64,000 nucleotides of DNA. Source: PALSA-894 sp963734185. GTDB taxonomy: Bacteria; Pseudomonadota; Alphaproteobacteria; Rhizobiales; Xanthobacteraceae. This document shows positions 24,144 to 32,063 of this stretch, in pieces. Both the position numbers and the translations under genes were made by a program. Each line of letters opens with the position of its first letter. Within the stretch, counting starts at the first letter, position 1. The notes below the pieces were generated by a model. That model was given only the letters and a program-made list of their open reading frames with translations. It ran no database searches and was not told the DNA's origin. Where the stretch lies: positions 2,852,001 through 2,916,000 of the forward strand of contig CAVTGA010000001.1 of the NCBI GenBank assembly GCA_963734185.1, in the 5' to 3' direction.

Positions 24144-26558
24144 TCACCCGCCGGCGGGGATTGCGGATTGGCGCGGACCGGAGATTGCGAGATGCGCGCA
24201 GTTGGCCGCGGCGAGAGCGCGCGCCTCGGGCGGGCACACCGAGTTGCCGACCATGCGCCCCTGCGCCTCGAGGGACAGCGGCTTGCGCACGCGGCGGCCG
24301 CGCACGGTCTTTTCGGCGATGACGTCGATCTTGTAGTCGCGCGGGAAGCCGTTGGCGTTGAAACGCTCGCGCGCGGTGAGCATGCGCATGCCGATGTCGA
24401 CGATCTGATAGTCGACGCCGGCAACCGTCACGATGCCGAAGCGCGGCTTGACCGTTGCCGTATGCAGCGGTTCGCGCGCGTCCTGGCTCTGGCCGCCGCC
24501 CTGGTAGAACTTGACCAGGAACGCGCGCACCTCGGCGACGTGGCGCCCCTGCGCGGTCGACGTCGGCGTCGGGGCATCGACCGGACGCGGCATCAGCTGG
24601 TCCGCGCCGCTGCCCTTCAGGTTCACGATGCCAGCAGCAGCCTGCAGCGCAGGCGTCTCGCTTGCAGCGGCCTGCAGCTCAGCCTGCACCACAGTCTGGT
24701 TGCAGCCCTTGCCGACGATGGTGGAGACCGGCTCGGTCGGCGCGTGACCCGGCTCCATGTAGTTGTGTTGGGCCAGGAACGCCGCCACGACCGCGTGGCG
24801 GTTCTCCGTCGGCACCGTGCGCAGCGGCTCGCCGGCCGACGCCGCACGATCATCCGATCCTTCGCCCTCGCCGTAGTAGGCCGAGAGATGCGCCGCGACG
24901 AGCGCATGATGATTGCCGCCGGCGACGAACGTGCGCGTCGGCTCGTCGACCGCATAGTGCGGCTTATCGCCATGATTGCTCTTGACCATGGTGGCGGCGA
25001 CCAAGCTCGGCGCGGCGCCGCCCGCGGTGAAGGGATCCGTCGCGGCGAGATCGCCGCGGCCACGACGATGGCCGCGCTGATCGACGTCGCCATGCGCTGT
25101 GCGGACCAGGAGCGGCGCCACCACGGCATGCGAGTTCGCCGTCATGAAGGTGCGCGCCGGCTCTTCGGCCGAGTTCACGCCGTTGCGCTCGAACGCGCTG
25201 GTCATGTCGGTGCGCACCAGGTATGGCGCCACGACGCCGAGCGGCGCGTAACCGCCGGGATGCGTTTCGGAGGAATGCGCCGTGCAGGTCGGCAGCGGTT
25301 CGGAAGCCGCCTTGCCGACAGAGCCGCCGTTGAACTTGGTCACGAACGGCGTGACGACGACCGCATCCTCTTTCACGGTCGCCGTCTGCATCGGCTCCGA
25401 AGCTGGGCGCGTCTGCGTGTGGCCCTGCCCCGTGCGCCCGCCGACGCCGGCGATGAACGGCTGCACCAGCGCGTGCTCGCCGCGCTTCGCCGCGGTGCCG
25501 GTGCGCAGCGGCTCATCGATCGGATTGACGCGGATGTCGCCGGCATGCGTCACCGGCACGATGAACGGCGCGGCTGAATTGATCACGTAGCGGAACACGC
25601 CCTTGGCGATGCGTGCCATGGTCTTAGGTCTGAGCGGACGCTGCGCGCGGATGCCGTGGCGCGCCTTGATCTCCTCCGCGGTGTCGAAGATCGACGGGCA
25701 GACCAGCGACCAGTCGATGGAATCCGCCGCCGTCACCCACGGCTTGAGCGCGCCGAGCGGCTTCTTCGGGTCGCCGTGCGTCGCCGCCGGCCACACGATC
25801 GGCTGGCCGTCGCGCCTGGCGATGCTGTAGAGCCGCTTGCGTATGGTGCCGGCGCCGGCATTGCAGGCGCGCCGCTCGCGCCATTCGAAGCGGTAGCCGA
25901 GGCGCTCGAGCTGGCGCCGCCAGCGGTGGAACGTCTCGCCCTTGCGCTTCTTGCACGGCACCATCACCGGCGAGCCGTGCAGGTCGAACACCTTGGCGCC
26001 GAAGGCGTCCACCTTCTGCACCAGCGGACCCCAGGTCGCGAACTCTTCGACGTTCTCGAGCATGATCACGTCGGGCCGCACCGCCTTGGCCCACTTGATC
26101 ACCACCCAGGCGAGCGCGCGGATGCGGCGCTTCACCGGCTGGCCGCCCTTGGCCTTGCTGAAGTGCTTGCAGTCGGGACTGGCCCAGAGCAGGCCGACCG
26201 GCCGGCCGGCGGTCACGGAAGAGGGCTCGACCTCCCACACGTCGCTGAGCACATGCCACGTCGCCGGATGATTGGCGGCATGCATCGCCACCGCCTCGGC
26301 GTCGTGGTTGATCGCGACGTCGGGCCCGCGACCAAGCGCCTGCTCGATGCCGAGCGACGCGCCGCCACCGCCGGCGAACAGGTCGACGATCAGTCTGTGA
26401 TCGGCCGGCAAGTGAGAAAAGCGGCGCCGCGCCTCCTGCGCCAATAGGTAGGAGCGCGTGGCGCGGCGCCGATGCACCGGACGGCGGCGGATGGCGAGCA
26501 CACTGGCCGCCTGGCGCGTGCGCGCGCGATGTGAGGACTTGGTTACGGCGCGCGTCAT
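24144..26558 (-). CDS. C5 cytosine DNA methyltransferase with internal repeat region
   Basis: The 804-residue enzyme has motif I VDLFAGGGGASLG (58-70), the catalytic-loop region WASPDCKHFSKAKG (Cys130), LENVEEF (ENV motif), and motif X GNSVCPPEARALAAAN near the end. It should make 5-methylcytosine, protecting phage DNA. Between roughly residues 290 and 720 there are about ten degenerate units built on EPxxTxT followed by a hydrophobic VVxPFL-like strand. I chose ATG at 26558 because it overlaps the upstream stop (ATGA); an ATG 39 bases earlier is possible. Confidence 0.92.
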   Translation of the reverse strand: MTRAVTKSSHRARTRQAASVLAIRRRPVHRRRATRSYLLAQEARRRFSHLPADHRLIVDLFAGGGGASLGIEQALGRGPDVAINHDAEAVAMHAANHPATWHVLSDVWEVEPSSVTAGRPVGLLWASPDCKHFSKAKGGQPVKRRIRALAWVVIKWAKAVRPDVIMLENVEEFATWGPLVQKVDAFGAKVFDLHGSPVMVPCKKRKGETFHRWRRQLERLGYRFEWRERRACNAGAGTIRKRLYSIARRDGQPIVWPAATHGDPKKPLGALKPWVTAADSIDWSLVCPSIFDTAEEIKARHGIRAQRPLRPKTMARIAKGVFRYVINSAAPFIVPVTHAGDIRVNPIDEPLRTGTAAKRGEHALVQPFIAGVGGRTGQGHTQTRPASEPMQTATVKEDAVVVTPFVTKFNGGSVGKAASEPLPTCTAHSSETHPGGYAPLGVVAPYLVRTDMTSAFERNGVNSAEEPARTFMTANSHAVVAPLLVRTAHGDVDQRGHRRGRGDLAATDPFTAGGAAPSLVAATMVKSNHGDKPHYAVDEPTRTFVAGGNHHALVAAHLSAYYGEGEGSDDRAASAGEPLRTVPTENRHAVVAAFLAQHNYMEPGHAPTEPVSTIVGKGCNQTVVQAELQAAASETPALQAAAGIVNLKGSGADQLMPRPVDAPTPTSTAQGRHVAEVRAFLVKFYQGGGQSQDAREPLHTATVKPRFGIVTVAGVDYQIVDIGMRMLTARERFNANGFPRDYKIDVIAEKTVRGRRVRKPLSLEAQGRMVGNSVCPPEARALAAANCAHLAISGPRQSAIPAGG

Positions 26559-26812
26559 CGCCCACCTCGCGCGAATGGCCGCGCGTATCCGACGCATGGC
26601 GGCGATTCGAACAGGAGCGCGGACGGTCCCCAGCTGCGGAACTCTGGCACCTCACCGACGAGAATCGTCTTTGCAGGCGGCGGCGCGAGCAACGCGCCAT
26701 CGATCGACGGGCCGGCGTCGAGCAAAGTCCAGCCGAGCGCCAGATATGTTTCGACCTCGTCCGGCGGCACAAACAGGCCGTAATCGCGATGGCGCTCGCG
26801 GTACGAGCTCAT
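26555..26812 (-). CDS. small phage protein, unknown
   Basis: This 85-residue product begins MSSYRERHRDYGLFVPPDEV and continues ETYLALGWTLLDAG, a pattern seen in short uncharacterised phage proteins. No catalytic motif is seen. ATG at 26812 overlaps the preceding stop by four bases, and its own stop overlaps the methyltransferase start. Confidence 0.7.
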   Translation of the reverse strand: MSSYRERHRDYGLFVPPDEVETYLALGWTLLDAGPSIDGALLAPPPAKTILVGEVPEFRSWGPSALLFESPPCVGYARPFARGGR

Positions 26813-27024
26813 GCAGCCTCCCGCGGCAAACGCACGCCGGCGCGCACACAGACGGCGCAGAGGTGTTGCCATTCGGTCCCGCTGACGCGCACCGGCCGCC
26901 AGCGCTCGCGGCGTAGGACGTTGCGCGCGCTGTCGAAGTTCGAGGTCAGCGTTGCGAGCGTCGCGCCGCACCCTGGCGCATCGCACTGGAACACGAAGTC
27001 GCCGCGGTCCTTGGTGGTGCTCAT
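26809..27024 (-). CDS. small zinc-finger-like phage protein
   Basis: The 71-residue protein has two cysteine pairs, CDAPGC near residue 14 and CAVC near residue 58, with a His between (WQHLCAVC), suggesting one zinc site. It is coupled to both neighbours by ATGA overlaps. Function unknown. Confidence 0.7.
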   Translation of the reverse strand: MSTTKDRGDFVFQCDAPGCGATLATLTSNFDSARNVLRRERWRPVRVSGTEWQHLCAVCVRAGVRLPREAA

Positions 27025-27635
27025 GACGCACGCGCCCGCTTGTCGAACATCGGCAGCGTCGAGCCGGGCGCCGCCGCAGGCCCCGCGTTGTTGTTGCTTG
27101 CATGCCCTGGCTTGCGCTGGCGATCGCATTTCTCGCCGTCGGCGACGATCAGCGCGGCGCCCTTGACCAGGTCGCGGCGATAGCCGTCGGGCTTCCACCA
27201 GGTGCGCGCCCAAAGCCACTGCTCCGGTGCCGGCGCACCGAAGAACTCGGCGCGTTCAGCGTTGGGACCGAGCGAGACCGCGTTGAGGACGTAGACCGCG
27301 CCATGACGCGCGAGATCTCCGTGCTTATGCTCGATGTCGTCATGTTCGATCGTCCAACCCTCCTCATCGATCTGGCGCTGGCGCTCGGCGATGACGGCGA
27401 GGATAAACGGCGAGAGCCGCAGGCTGATCCGCGCCTTCTCGAACAGACGCCGCACCACGTAGCCGCGCCCGACCGAGATCGCGGTCATGATCACTGCGAA
27501 GGCGAGGTTCTGCGGCAGCGAGATCGGCACGCCGAGCAGCGGCAGAAAGAACCACTGCGCGACCATCGAAATACCGAAACCGAGCACGGTCGACGCGATC
27601 GATTCCCACAGCGACTGCAGCCGCGCCTGGTGCAT
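27021..27635 (-). CDS. phage membrane protein with HDD-type C-terminal domain
   Basis: The first 75 residues of this 204-residue protein contain two hydrophobic segments (ESIASTVLGFGISMVAQWFF and NLAFAVIMTAISVGRGYVVR), resembling DUF7220-type phage membrane proteins. The rest contains ERQRQIDEEGWTIEHDDIEH and DLARHGAVYVLNA, a motif of another widespread small phage family, so this looks like a fusion of the two. ATG at 27635 overlaps the upstream stop as TGATG. Confidence 0.7.
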   Translation of the reverse strand: MHQARLQSLWESIASTVLGFGISMVAQWFFLPLLGVPISLPQNLAFAVIMTAISVGRGYVVRRLFEKARISLRLSPFILAVIAERQRQIDEEGWTIEHDDIEHKHGDLARHGAVYVLNAVSLGPNAERAEFFGAPAPEQWLWARTWWKPDGYRRDLVKGAALIVADGEKCDRQRKPGHASNNNAGPAAAPGSTLPMFDKRARAS

Positions 27636-27889
27636 CACGACCTCCGAGACTGCTGTTCGAGAAGGGGGTTGGCGAGCCGCGCACACAGCTGCGTGAGGAC
27701 CCCGATCGCCTGCCAGTAGTCGTCGCGCGCCCGCTCGGCTGCTCGCGCGCGCTCAAGCAACGCGTTGTTGTGCGTGAGCAGATCGGTCTCGCGCGCATCC
27801 GCGCGCGATCGCAGCTCGGCGACCGTGCGCTCGTGCAGTTCGGCCGGCACGATGCGGTGATTGCAGCCGGCACAGGTCATCGCCGTCAT
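27635..27889 (-). CDS. small coiled-coil phage protein with Cys pair
   Basis: The 84-residue protein starts MTAMTCAGCNHRIVPAELHE, with one CxxC, and then forms an alanine/arginine-rich helix likely to be coiled coil. GGAGG lies five bases before the ATG at 27889. No family is recognised. Confidence 0.65.
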   Translation of the reverse strand: MTAMTCAGCNHRIVPAELHERTVAELRSRADARETDLLTHNNALLERARAAERARDDYWQAIGVLTQLCARLANPLLEQQSRRS

Positions 27890-28020
27890 ATGCGCCTCCG
27901 CAATTCGATGGCGCCGAGCAGCGTGATGACCAGCGCCGCAGCGATGCCCTCGATCGCGACCAGCGCCACCGCCGCGCTCGGCAGCGCGTCGGCGAGCGCG
28001 AGGGCGGCGGCGAGCATCAT
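27886..28020 (-). CDS. small membrane protein, 44 residues
   Basis: A short frame between overlapping neighbours encodes MMLAAALALADALPSAAVAL followed by a second hydrophobic stretch and the charged end ELRRRI. It starts inside the stop of the preceding gene (ATGATG) and its stop overlaps the next start, which supports it despite its length. Probably one or two membrane segments; function unknown. Confidence 0.55.
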   Translation of the reverse strand: MMLAAALALADALPSAAVALVAIEGIAAALVITLLGAIELRRRI

Positions 28021-28421
28021 GCCGCCCTCCCGGCCGCGACGACGTGCGGAGCCTCTTGCGTATCGGGCTCCCCTCCCCCGCCGTCCGAAGCGGCGACCGC
28101 CGAGACCGGCCCGGGGTGATTACCGGGCGCAGATCGGGCAGAGCCGAGCTGCGCTGGGGAGGGGTATCCGTCGTCGAGCGCGGTCCGCGACGGATTGGCG
28201 ACCGCCTCGACCTCGCGTGCGAGATCCTCGATTGTCGCGCTCGCCGACAGCGCCTCGTCGGTCAGCCGGCAGCCGAACGCGCGTTGCAGGTCGACGACCA
28301 GCGGCACGAGGTCGCCATCGTCCATTCCGAACTCTTCGAACATCATGTGCGGCTCGATCGACGCGGGATTGATGCCCCACGCGTCGGCGAGCTGCGCGAT
28401 GATCCAATCGAGCGACGTCAC
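28017..28421 (-). CDS. acyl-carrier-like protein lacking the attachment serine
   Basis: Residues 1-75 of this 134-residue protein have the layout of an acyl carrier protein: an initial helix, then FEEFGMDDGDLVPLVVDLQR, AFGCRLTDEALSASATIEDL and a closing helix. In carrier proteins the sequence around the second helix is D-S-L-D; here the serine is replaced (MDDGD), so no phosphopantetheine arm can attach there. The last 55 residues are disordered. It may serve as a binding scaffold; that is inference. Confidence 0.65.
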   Translation of the reverse strand: MTSLDWIIAQLADAWGINPASIEPHMMFEEFGMDDGDLVPLVVDLQRAFGCRLTDEALSASATIEDLAREVEAVANPSRTALDDGYPSPAQLGSARSAPGNHPGPVSAVAASDGGGGEPDTQEAPHVVAAGRAA

Positions 28422-28433
28422 GGCGCGCGTCCC

Positions 28434-28703
28434 TTACCGGCGCCGCCGCTTGCGGCCGCCCTTGCGGTCAAGCTGCAAATTTGCAGCTTGAGGCGCGGCC
28501 GCCGCCGGCACGCCGTTCACCGCCGCCACTTCGCTCTCGGCGAACCATCCCGACTGCTCGCGCCCGCTGTTGGAGAGCCAGCGCAGCTTGTAGTTCGGCT
28601 GCTCGGCCACGCTCTCGGTGCGGCGCATGACCACGCCGATGGTGTCGACCGTGCCCGGCACGTTGAGGCGCTGGCGCAGCGCGTATTTCAGCCCTTTGAG
28701 CAT
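28434..28703 (-). CDS. phage protein, unknown, basic tail
   Basis: The 89-residue product begins MLKGLKYALRQRLNVPGTVD, includes a strand-rich core with the end of YKLRWLSNSGREQSGWFAES, and ends in a basic RKGGRKRRRR tail. A strong GGAGGGG ribosome site sets the start at 28703. The tail region contains palindrome copy 3, translated as ANLQL. Resembles small phage proteins of unknown role. Confidence 0.65.
   Translation of the reverse strand: MLKGLKYALRQRLNVPGTVDTIGVVMRRTESVAEQPNYKLRWLSNSGREQSGWFAESEVAAVNGVPAAAAPQAANLQLDRKGGRKRRRR
28468..28491. repeat. 24-bp perfect palindrome, copy 3 of 3
   Basis: A perfect dyad with core AAGCTGCAAATTTGCAGCTT lies inside the coding region of a small unknown gene. 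It matches copies at 4862-4887 and 16645-16670. Confidence 0.9.
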
Positions 28704-28856
28704 CGCTTCCCCTCCGAAAATTCGGACAGCACGAAGCCGTCCGGCGAACGGGCGTTCGCAAGCTGCCGCTGGCGCGGCGGGATTCACGCGGGTACGCTGA
28801 ACTCGGCGGAGGCGCGCTTTAAGCGGCGGCGCCTCCGGAACTGAACTCGCGCCGGA

Positions 28857-29081
28857 TCATGCCGCGTCCTCCGCGGTCAAAAGCCCGGCCAATTTTTTCG
28901 CTTGCTCCGCATCGAGATCGAACGTGATGATGTGTTCACCGTCGCTGACCGCGATACGCCGCCCCTCATTGGGAAGCGGATCGACGCAGATCGAGGAAAA
29001 CACGGCGCGGTATTGCGTGAAGTTGCCACTCGTCTCGTAGACTTTGCCAGGAGGCGGCATGAGCACCTTGTCGGACATCAT
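28857..29081 (-). CDS. small phage protein, unknown
   Basis: The 74-residue product (MMSDKVLMPPPGKVYETSGN) ends with the segment HIITFDLDAEQAKKLAGLLT. A GAGGAGG ribosome site precedes ATG at 29081. Its first 23 bases overlap, on the other strand, the start of a zinc-ribbon gene. No family recognised. Confidence 0.6.
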   Translation of the reverse strand: MMSDKVLMPPPGKVYETSGNFTQYRAVFSSICVDPLPNEGRRIAVSDGEHIITFDLDAEQAKKLAGLLTAEDAA

Positions 29082-29367
29082 CGCCCTCCTCGATCGCTGG
29101 CCGAAGTGGAAGGAACTGGCGGCGCTGCCCGAGCGCGTTCAGGCGCTCGAAGCGCGGCTGCAGGCGCTGGAAGGCAAGACAGGAGCGCGACCGCTCGGCC
29201 CGACCGATTGTCCCAAATGCCGCACGCCGCTGGAATTCGTGTCGGAAAAGCCCCATGAGCATTTCGGCGACATCGGCGGTTTGAAAGTCCACACGCTGCG
29301 CTGCGCGACCTGCGGCATGCAGGTGGAGCGTGAGTTCGATCCGGGGCGAGGCTACAAGACGGCCTGA
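29059..29367 (+). CDS. zinc-ribbon, coiled-coil protein
   Basis: The 102-residue protein begins MSTLSDIIALLDRWPKWKEL and then a heptad-like helix (PERVQALEARLQALEG), followed by a zinc ribbon with CPKC near residue 53 and CATC near residue 84. AGGAGG precedes ATG at 29059. It is the only rightward gene in the left arm and lies head-to-head with the 28857-29081 gene. Function unknown. Confidence 0.7.
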   Translation: MSTLSDIIALLDRWPKWKELAALPERVQALEARLQALEGKTGARPLGPTDCPKCRTPLEFVSEKPHEHFGDIGGLKVHTLRCATCGMQVEREFDPGRGYKTA

Positions 29368-29892
29368 GGCCGTGCGCGCAGGGAAACGTGAGCGCCGGCA
29401 AGGCCTTGGCAACATAGCGGGCGAAAAGCGGCCGATCGTTAAGCTGCGAAAAACCGCAATCCACAGGCCTAAAACGGACTTTCGTCCTGGATTGACAGCA
29501 CGGTGTCGCGCGAGCGCGATCCGCCCATGCCGCAACCGGACCGTTTATCCGTATCGCGCTACCGTCTCCGGTCGCCCCAGCCAGGCGCTCAACCGAGGCG
29601 TTCAAGCGGCAGGGGACGCGCTTTCTCGGCGATGCAGCGTCCCGCCTGTGAAGGAAAAATCCCCGCACGCTCAAACAGTTGCGGCAGCATTGCTGACCTG
29701 CGTCGGGGAATTCACATTGGCGTGTTGCTGCAGTGCGGGCAGGTAAGTCATTACCGAAACCCGCACGCTCGGCACGATTGCTGTGACATTCCGCCCGGTT
29801 CGGTTGATTGCCTCCGTCTCCGCACGCCCGGTAGCATTCCCCAACGGAAGGGATCGCGCCATGGGCGATGTAGTTACATTTTTGCCGCGAGG
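29368..29892. other. 525-bp stretch without a convincing gene
   Basis: No frame here has phage-like protein character. A leftward frame ending at 29671 (last Met at 29751) is possible but weak. A leftward transcript from the 30.1-kb promoter would pass through this region first, so a leader or antitermination site could lie here; I see no clear signal. Confidence 0.4.
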
Positions 29893-30105
29893 TCATGCTC
29901 TGGACCCCGAATTGGCGTGCATCGCCACCAAGGCCTCAAGCGTCACACCTGGGACCTTGAGATCGGCCGCGAGCTTGATGATGTCCGACCAGCGCCTGCC
30001 GGGAATCCCACGTTTGCGCCAATTGCTCACGACCGGCGGCTTGAGACCGAACTTTTCGGCGACCGCGCAGGTCCCGCCCAGAGAATTGATAAGCGAATCA
30101 ACCAT
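29893..30105 (-). CDS. Cro-like / YdaS-type regulator
   Basis: The 70-residue protein has a helix-turn-helix with TCAVAEKFGLKPPVVSNWRK at residues 11-30 and then GIPGRRWSDIIKLAADLKV, the pattern of small YdaS/Cro-type phage regulators. ATG at 30105 lies about 7 bases after a good -10, so its mRNA may be leaderless. It is divergent from the XRE gene at 30194 and should form the lysis-lysogeny switch with it. Confidence 0.8.
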   Translation of the reverse strand: MVDSLINSLGGTCAVAEKFGLKPPVVSNWRKRGIPGRRWSDIIKLAADLKVPGVTLEALVAMHANSGSRA

Positions 30106-30111
30106 GGCGCA

Positions 30112-30141
30112 ATTATTCTTCACAAAACGTGATGTAGTCAA
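30112..30141 (-). promoter_or_regulatory. leftward early promoter with embedded operator
   Basis: TTGACT (30141-30136) and AATAAT (30117-30112) are separated by 18 bases. Between them lies the dyad TCACGTTTTGTGA (30120-30132), placed where a repressor would block polymerase. The same dyad form recurs at 30492-30504. Confidence 0.7.
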
Positions 30142-30193
30142 CAATCACGGATTGGCAGGCGACAAACGCGGCGCCCCATGGCCTCTTTCTGCC

Positions 30194-30454
30194 ATGCCAA
30201 GCCCCTATAAAGACATCGGAAATCGTCTAGTTGTGATGCGAGATGTGCTTGGTATCAAGCAGGCCGAACTGTGTAAGGCTATCAAGGTGGCTCAGAACAG
30301 GATGAGCCAATATGAGAGCGGGGAGCGCCGAATCACTCTGCCGGTAGCCATCAAGCTCGCAGACACCTACGGCATTACATTGGACTGGATCTACCGTGGC
30401 GAGGCTTCTGGGCTGCCACATCACTTGCACCGAAAAATCCATAGCGCCGCGTGA
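30194..30454 (+). CDS. XRE-family repressor (CI-like)
   Basis: This 86-residue HTH_3 protein contains MRDVLGIKQAELCKAIKVAQ, the recognition-helix region NRMSQYESGERRITLPVAIK, and TYGITLDWIYRGEASGLP. It has only the DNA-binding domain, with no peptidase or oligomerisation domain as in lambda CI, so RecA-dependent cleavage is unlikely. It is divergent from the Cro-like gene and flanked on both sides by TCAC-N5-GTGA dyads, its likely operators. ATG at 30194 lacks a clear ribosome site. Confidence 0.8.
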   Translation: MPSPYKDIGNRLVVMRDVLGIKQAELCKAIKVAQNRMSQYESGERRITLPVAIKLADTYGITLDWIYRGEASGLPHHLHRKIHSAA

Positions 30455-30482
30455 ACGACTTCCCATTTTGTGAAGTTTTAGA

Positions 30483-30511
30483 TTGACTACATCACAAAGC
30501 GTGAAGATACT
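30483..30511 (+). promoter_or_regulatory. rightward early promoter with embedded operator
   Basis: TTGACT (30483-30488), a 17-base spacer and GATACT (30506-30511) enclose the dyad TCACAAAGCGTGA (30492-30504). It points toward the int-rusA side, passing antisense through the 30547-31194 gene. Confidence 0.6.
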
Positions 30512-30546
30512 CGTCGCCTATGAGCGGCGGTTCAACAACAATCCAC

Positions 30547-31194
30547 CTAAAGGTCGAAAACCCATGTCGACCGGAAGCCGTCATCCATGATGACTTTCTT
30601 GAAGCCCATTGCGCGGCAATTTTGCACGAAGTCCGTCTCAGTCTGAATCTTGTAGACCATCGGTCGGCTCATCAGCACATACTTCACGCGCAAGGTCGTG
30701 GCCTCCTGGCCTTCTACGGTTACGTAAACGTCCATGCCCTGCTTGAGAAAATTACGCTCGAGCAAAGCCGGATATGCACGTCTATCGGCTACCCGCGCGG
30801 CGGCAAGTTGCTGGTCACGCGCCTTCGCAAGGCGCGCCGCTTCCGGTGCCCAAGCCTTCCCTACGGCCTCATTAATCACCTCAAGCCTCTCAATCGCTAC
30901 CAGCGCCTCAGCGTGACGTGCCTGTTCGGGCGCCGCTTTTCGCAGGTCGGAAATCACCGTGAGCAAGGTCTGGTGATTTACCGCGTCTTTTCGTTTGCCG
31001 GCCTTGAACTCCGTCCAGTGCGCTTGCAAACGATCCGCCCGCGTCAGGTCTTCAGCCAACTGTTCTGGTGTCCGAGCGGGCGTGGCGGGCTTTGTTGCGG
31101 TGACCGGAAAGGACGTCTTAGGCGTCGGCTCGCGGCCCGCGAGCATCGCCCCACCAACCAACAGCCCCAACACGATCAATATCGCGCGAATCAT
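30547..31194 (-). CDS. exported or membrane-anchored phage protein (moron-like)
   Basis: The 215-residue protein begins with a hydrophobic leader (MIRAILIVLGLLVGGAMLAG) and a Pro/Thr-rich linker. A helical region follows (RTPEQLAEDLTRADRLQAHW), then a strand-rich end containing DFVQNCRAMGFKKVIMDDGF. It is on the minus strand within an otherwise rightward segment, a typical moron position, so it may be expressed in the lysogen. A role in superinfection exclusion is only a guess. Confidence 0.65.
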   Translation of the reverse strand: MIRAILIVLGLLVGGAMLAGREPTPKTSFPVTATKPATPARTPEQLAEDLTRADRLQAHWTEFKAGKRKDAVNHQTLLTVISDLRKAAPEQARHAEALVAIERLEVINEAVGKAWAPEAARLAKARDQQLAAARVADRRAYPALLERNFLKQGMDVYVTVEGQEATTLRVKYVLMSRPMVYKIQTETDFVQNCRAMGFKKVIMDDGFRSTWVFDL

Positions 31195-31305
31195 AGCTCA
31201 GCCTTCGCCTTCTGCCAGCGCAAACGCAAAGCGCGCCGCCCATGCCTTTCGCATGCGGTTCCCCCATCTCGTCTCAACTCTACACCCGCAACCGCCGGCT
31301 GAACA

Positions 31306-31743
31306 ATGCTCGCTCGCCCGTCCGATCCACCTGTCGACACCGACCCCAACGAAGAGCGCTGGGCGCTGGACCGGCGCGAACGCGAACTCGTGGCCTTGCT
31401 CGGCGGCTTTGGCCATCGGCCCGCGTTGCCCGATTTGCCGGAAAACAGGTTTCCCGAGCGGCACGGCGCGGCGCAGGCGCGCAGCGAATTCGCGTTGGTC
31501 AAGATCGAAAGCGCGCTGCGGCTGCTGGCGCGCCCGCGCACCCCGAGCGCCAAGGAAGCGCATGAGAAACTGAGCGAAGCCGCCGTGCTGCTCGCCGCGA
31601 CCGTGGCGGACAGCAACTCCCACGATACGACCACCTGCGCCGTGATGCGCCAGCGCGTCGCGATCCTCGAGCGCGCAGTCGCCGAGCGCGCCCAAGCAGA
31701 GCGCACCGCGCACGACATGGCGCACGCAGGCGGCGCATCATGA
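31306..31743 (+). CDS. phage protein, unknown
   Basis: The 145-residue, Ala/Arg/Glu-rich, mostly helical protein (RRERELVALLGGFGHR, then EAHEKLSEAAVLLAATVADS) has no recognised domain. It is the first gene of the rightward integration operon; its stop overlaps the next ATG. Confidence 0.65.
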   Translation: MLARPSDPPVDTDPNEERWALDRRERELVALLGGFGHRPALPDLPENRFPERHGAAQARSEFALVKIESALRLLARPRTPSAKEAHEKLSEAAVLLAATVADSNSHDTTTCAVMRQRVAILERAVAERAQAERTAHDMAHAGGAS

Positions 31744-32063
31744 CGACGACGTGGTCACTTACCGAGCTGGTGACATTCGGGATCGAGCGTCAGGCCGAAG
31801 CCGAACGCCAAGGCGCGCGCCACATCTTCGTTGAAGAAATCCACAGCGGCGCCACGCGCATTTCATCGCGCATCATCCAACACGCCTGCATCGTTCACGT
31901 TTACACCGAGACGGCCCGCGAAGCTAAGCGCGCCTTTGCGCTGTTGCATCACTCGCGCGACGGCTGGTACGTGGCCGACCTCAACAACTGTGCTGGCGAC
32001 CGCGCTGTCGTTAATGCGCGCCTCCGCGATATCAAGCATGCAGCAGCGGCGGGCGCAGCATGA
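31740..32063 (+). CDS. small phage protein, unknown
   Basis: The 107-residue protein (MTTTWSLTELVTFGIERQAE) has a central strand region ending CIVHVYTETAREAKRAFALL. No family recognised. It has four-base overlaps with both neighbours. Confidence 0.65.
   Translation: MTTTWSLTELVTFGIERQAEAERQGARHIFVEEIHSGATRISSRIIQHACIVHVYTETAREAKRAFALLHHSRDGWYVADLNNCAGDRAVVNARLRDIKHAAAAGAA

Noticed and set aside
29671..29751. Small leftward frame (MTYLPALQQHANVNSPTQVS...)
   Set aside because: No ribosome site or overlap with neighbours; kept only as a note in the intergenic entry.
30520..31302. 260-residue rightward frame starting 9 bases after the 30483-30511 promoter
   Set aside because: Its protein has no natural character and mirrors the opposite-strand gene 30547-31194, which has a signal-like leader and ordinary composition.
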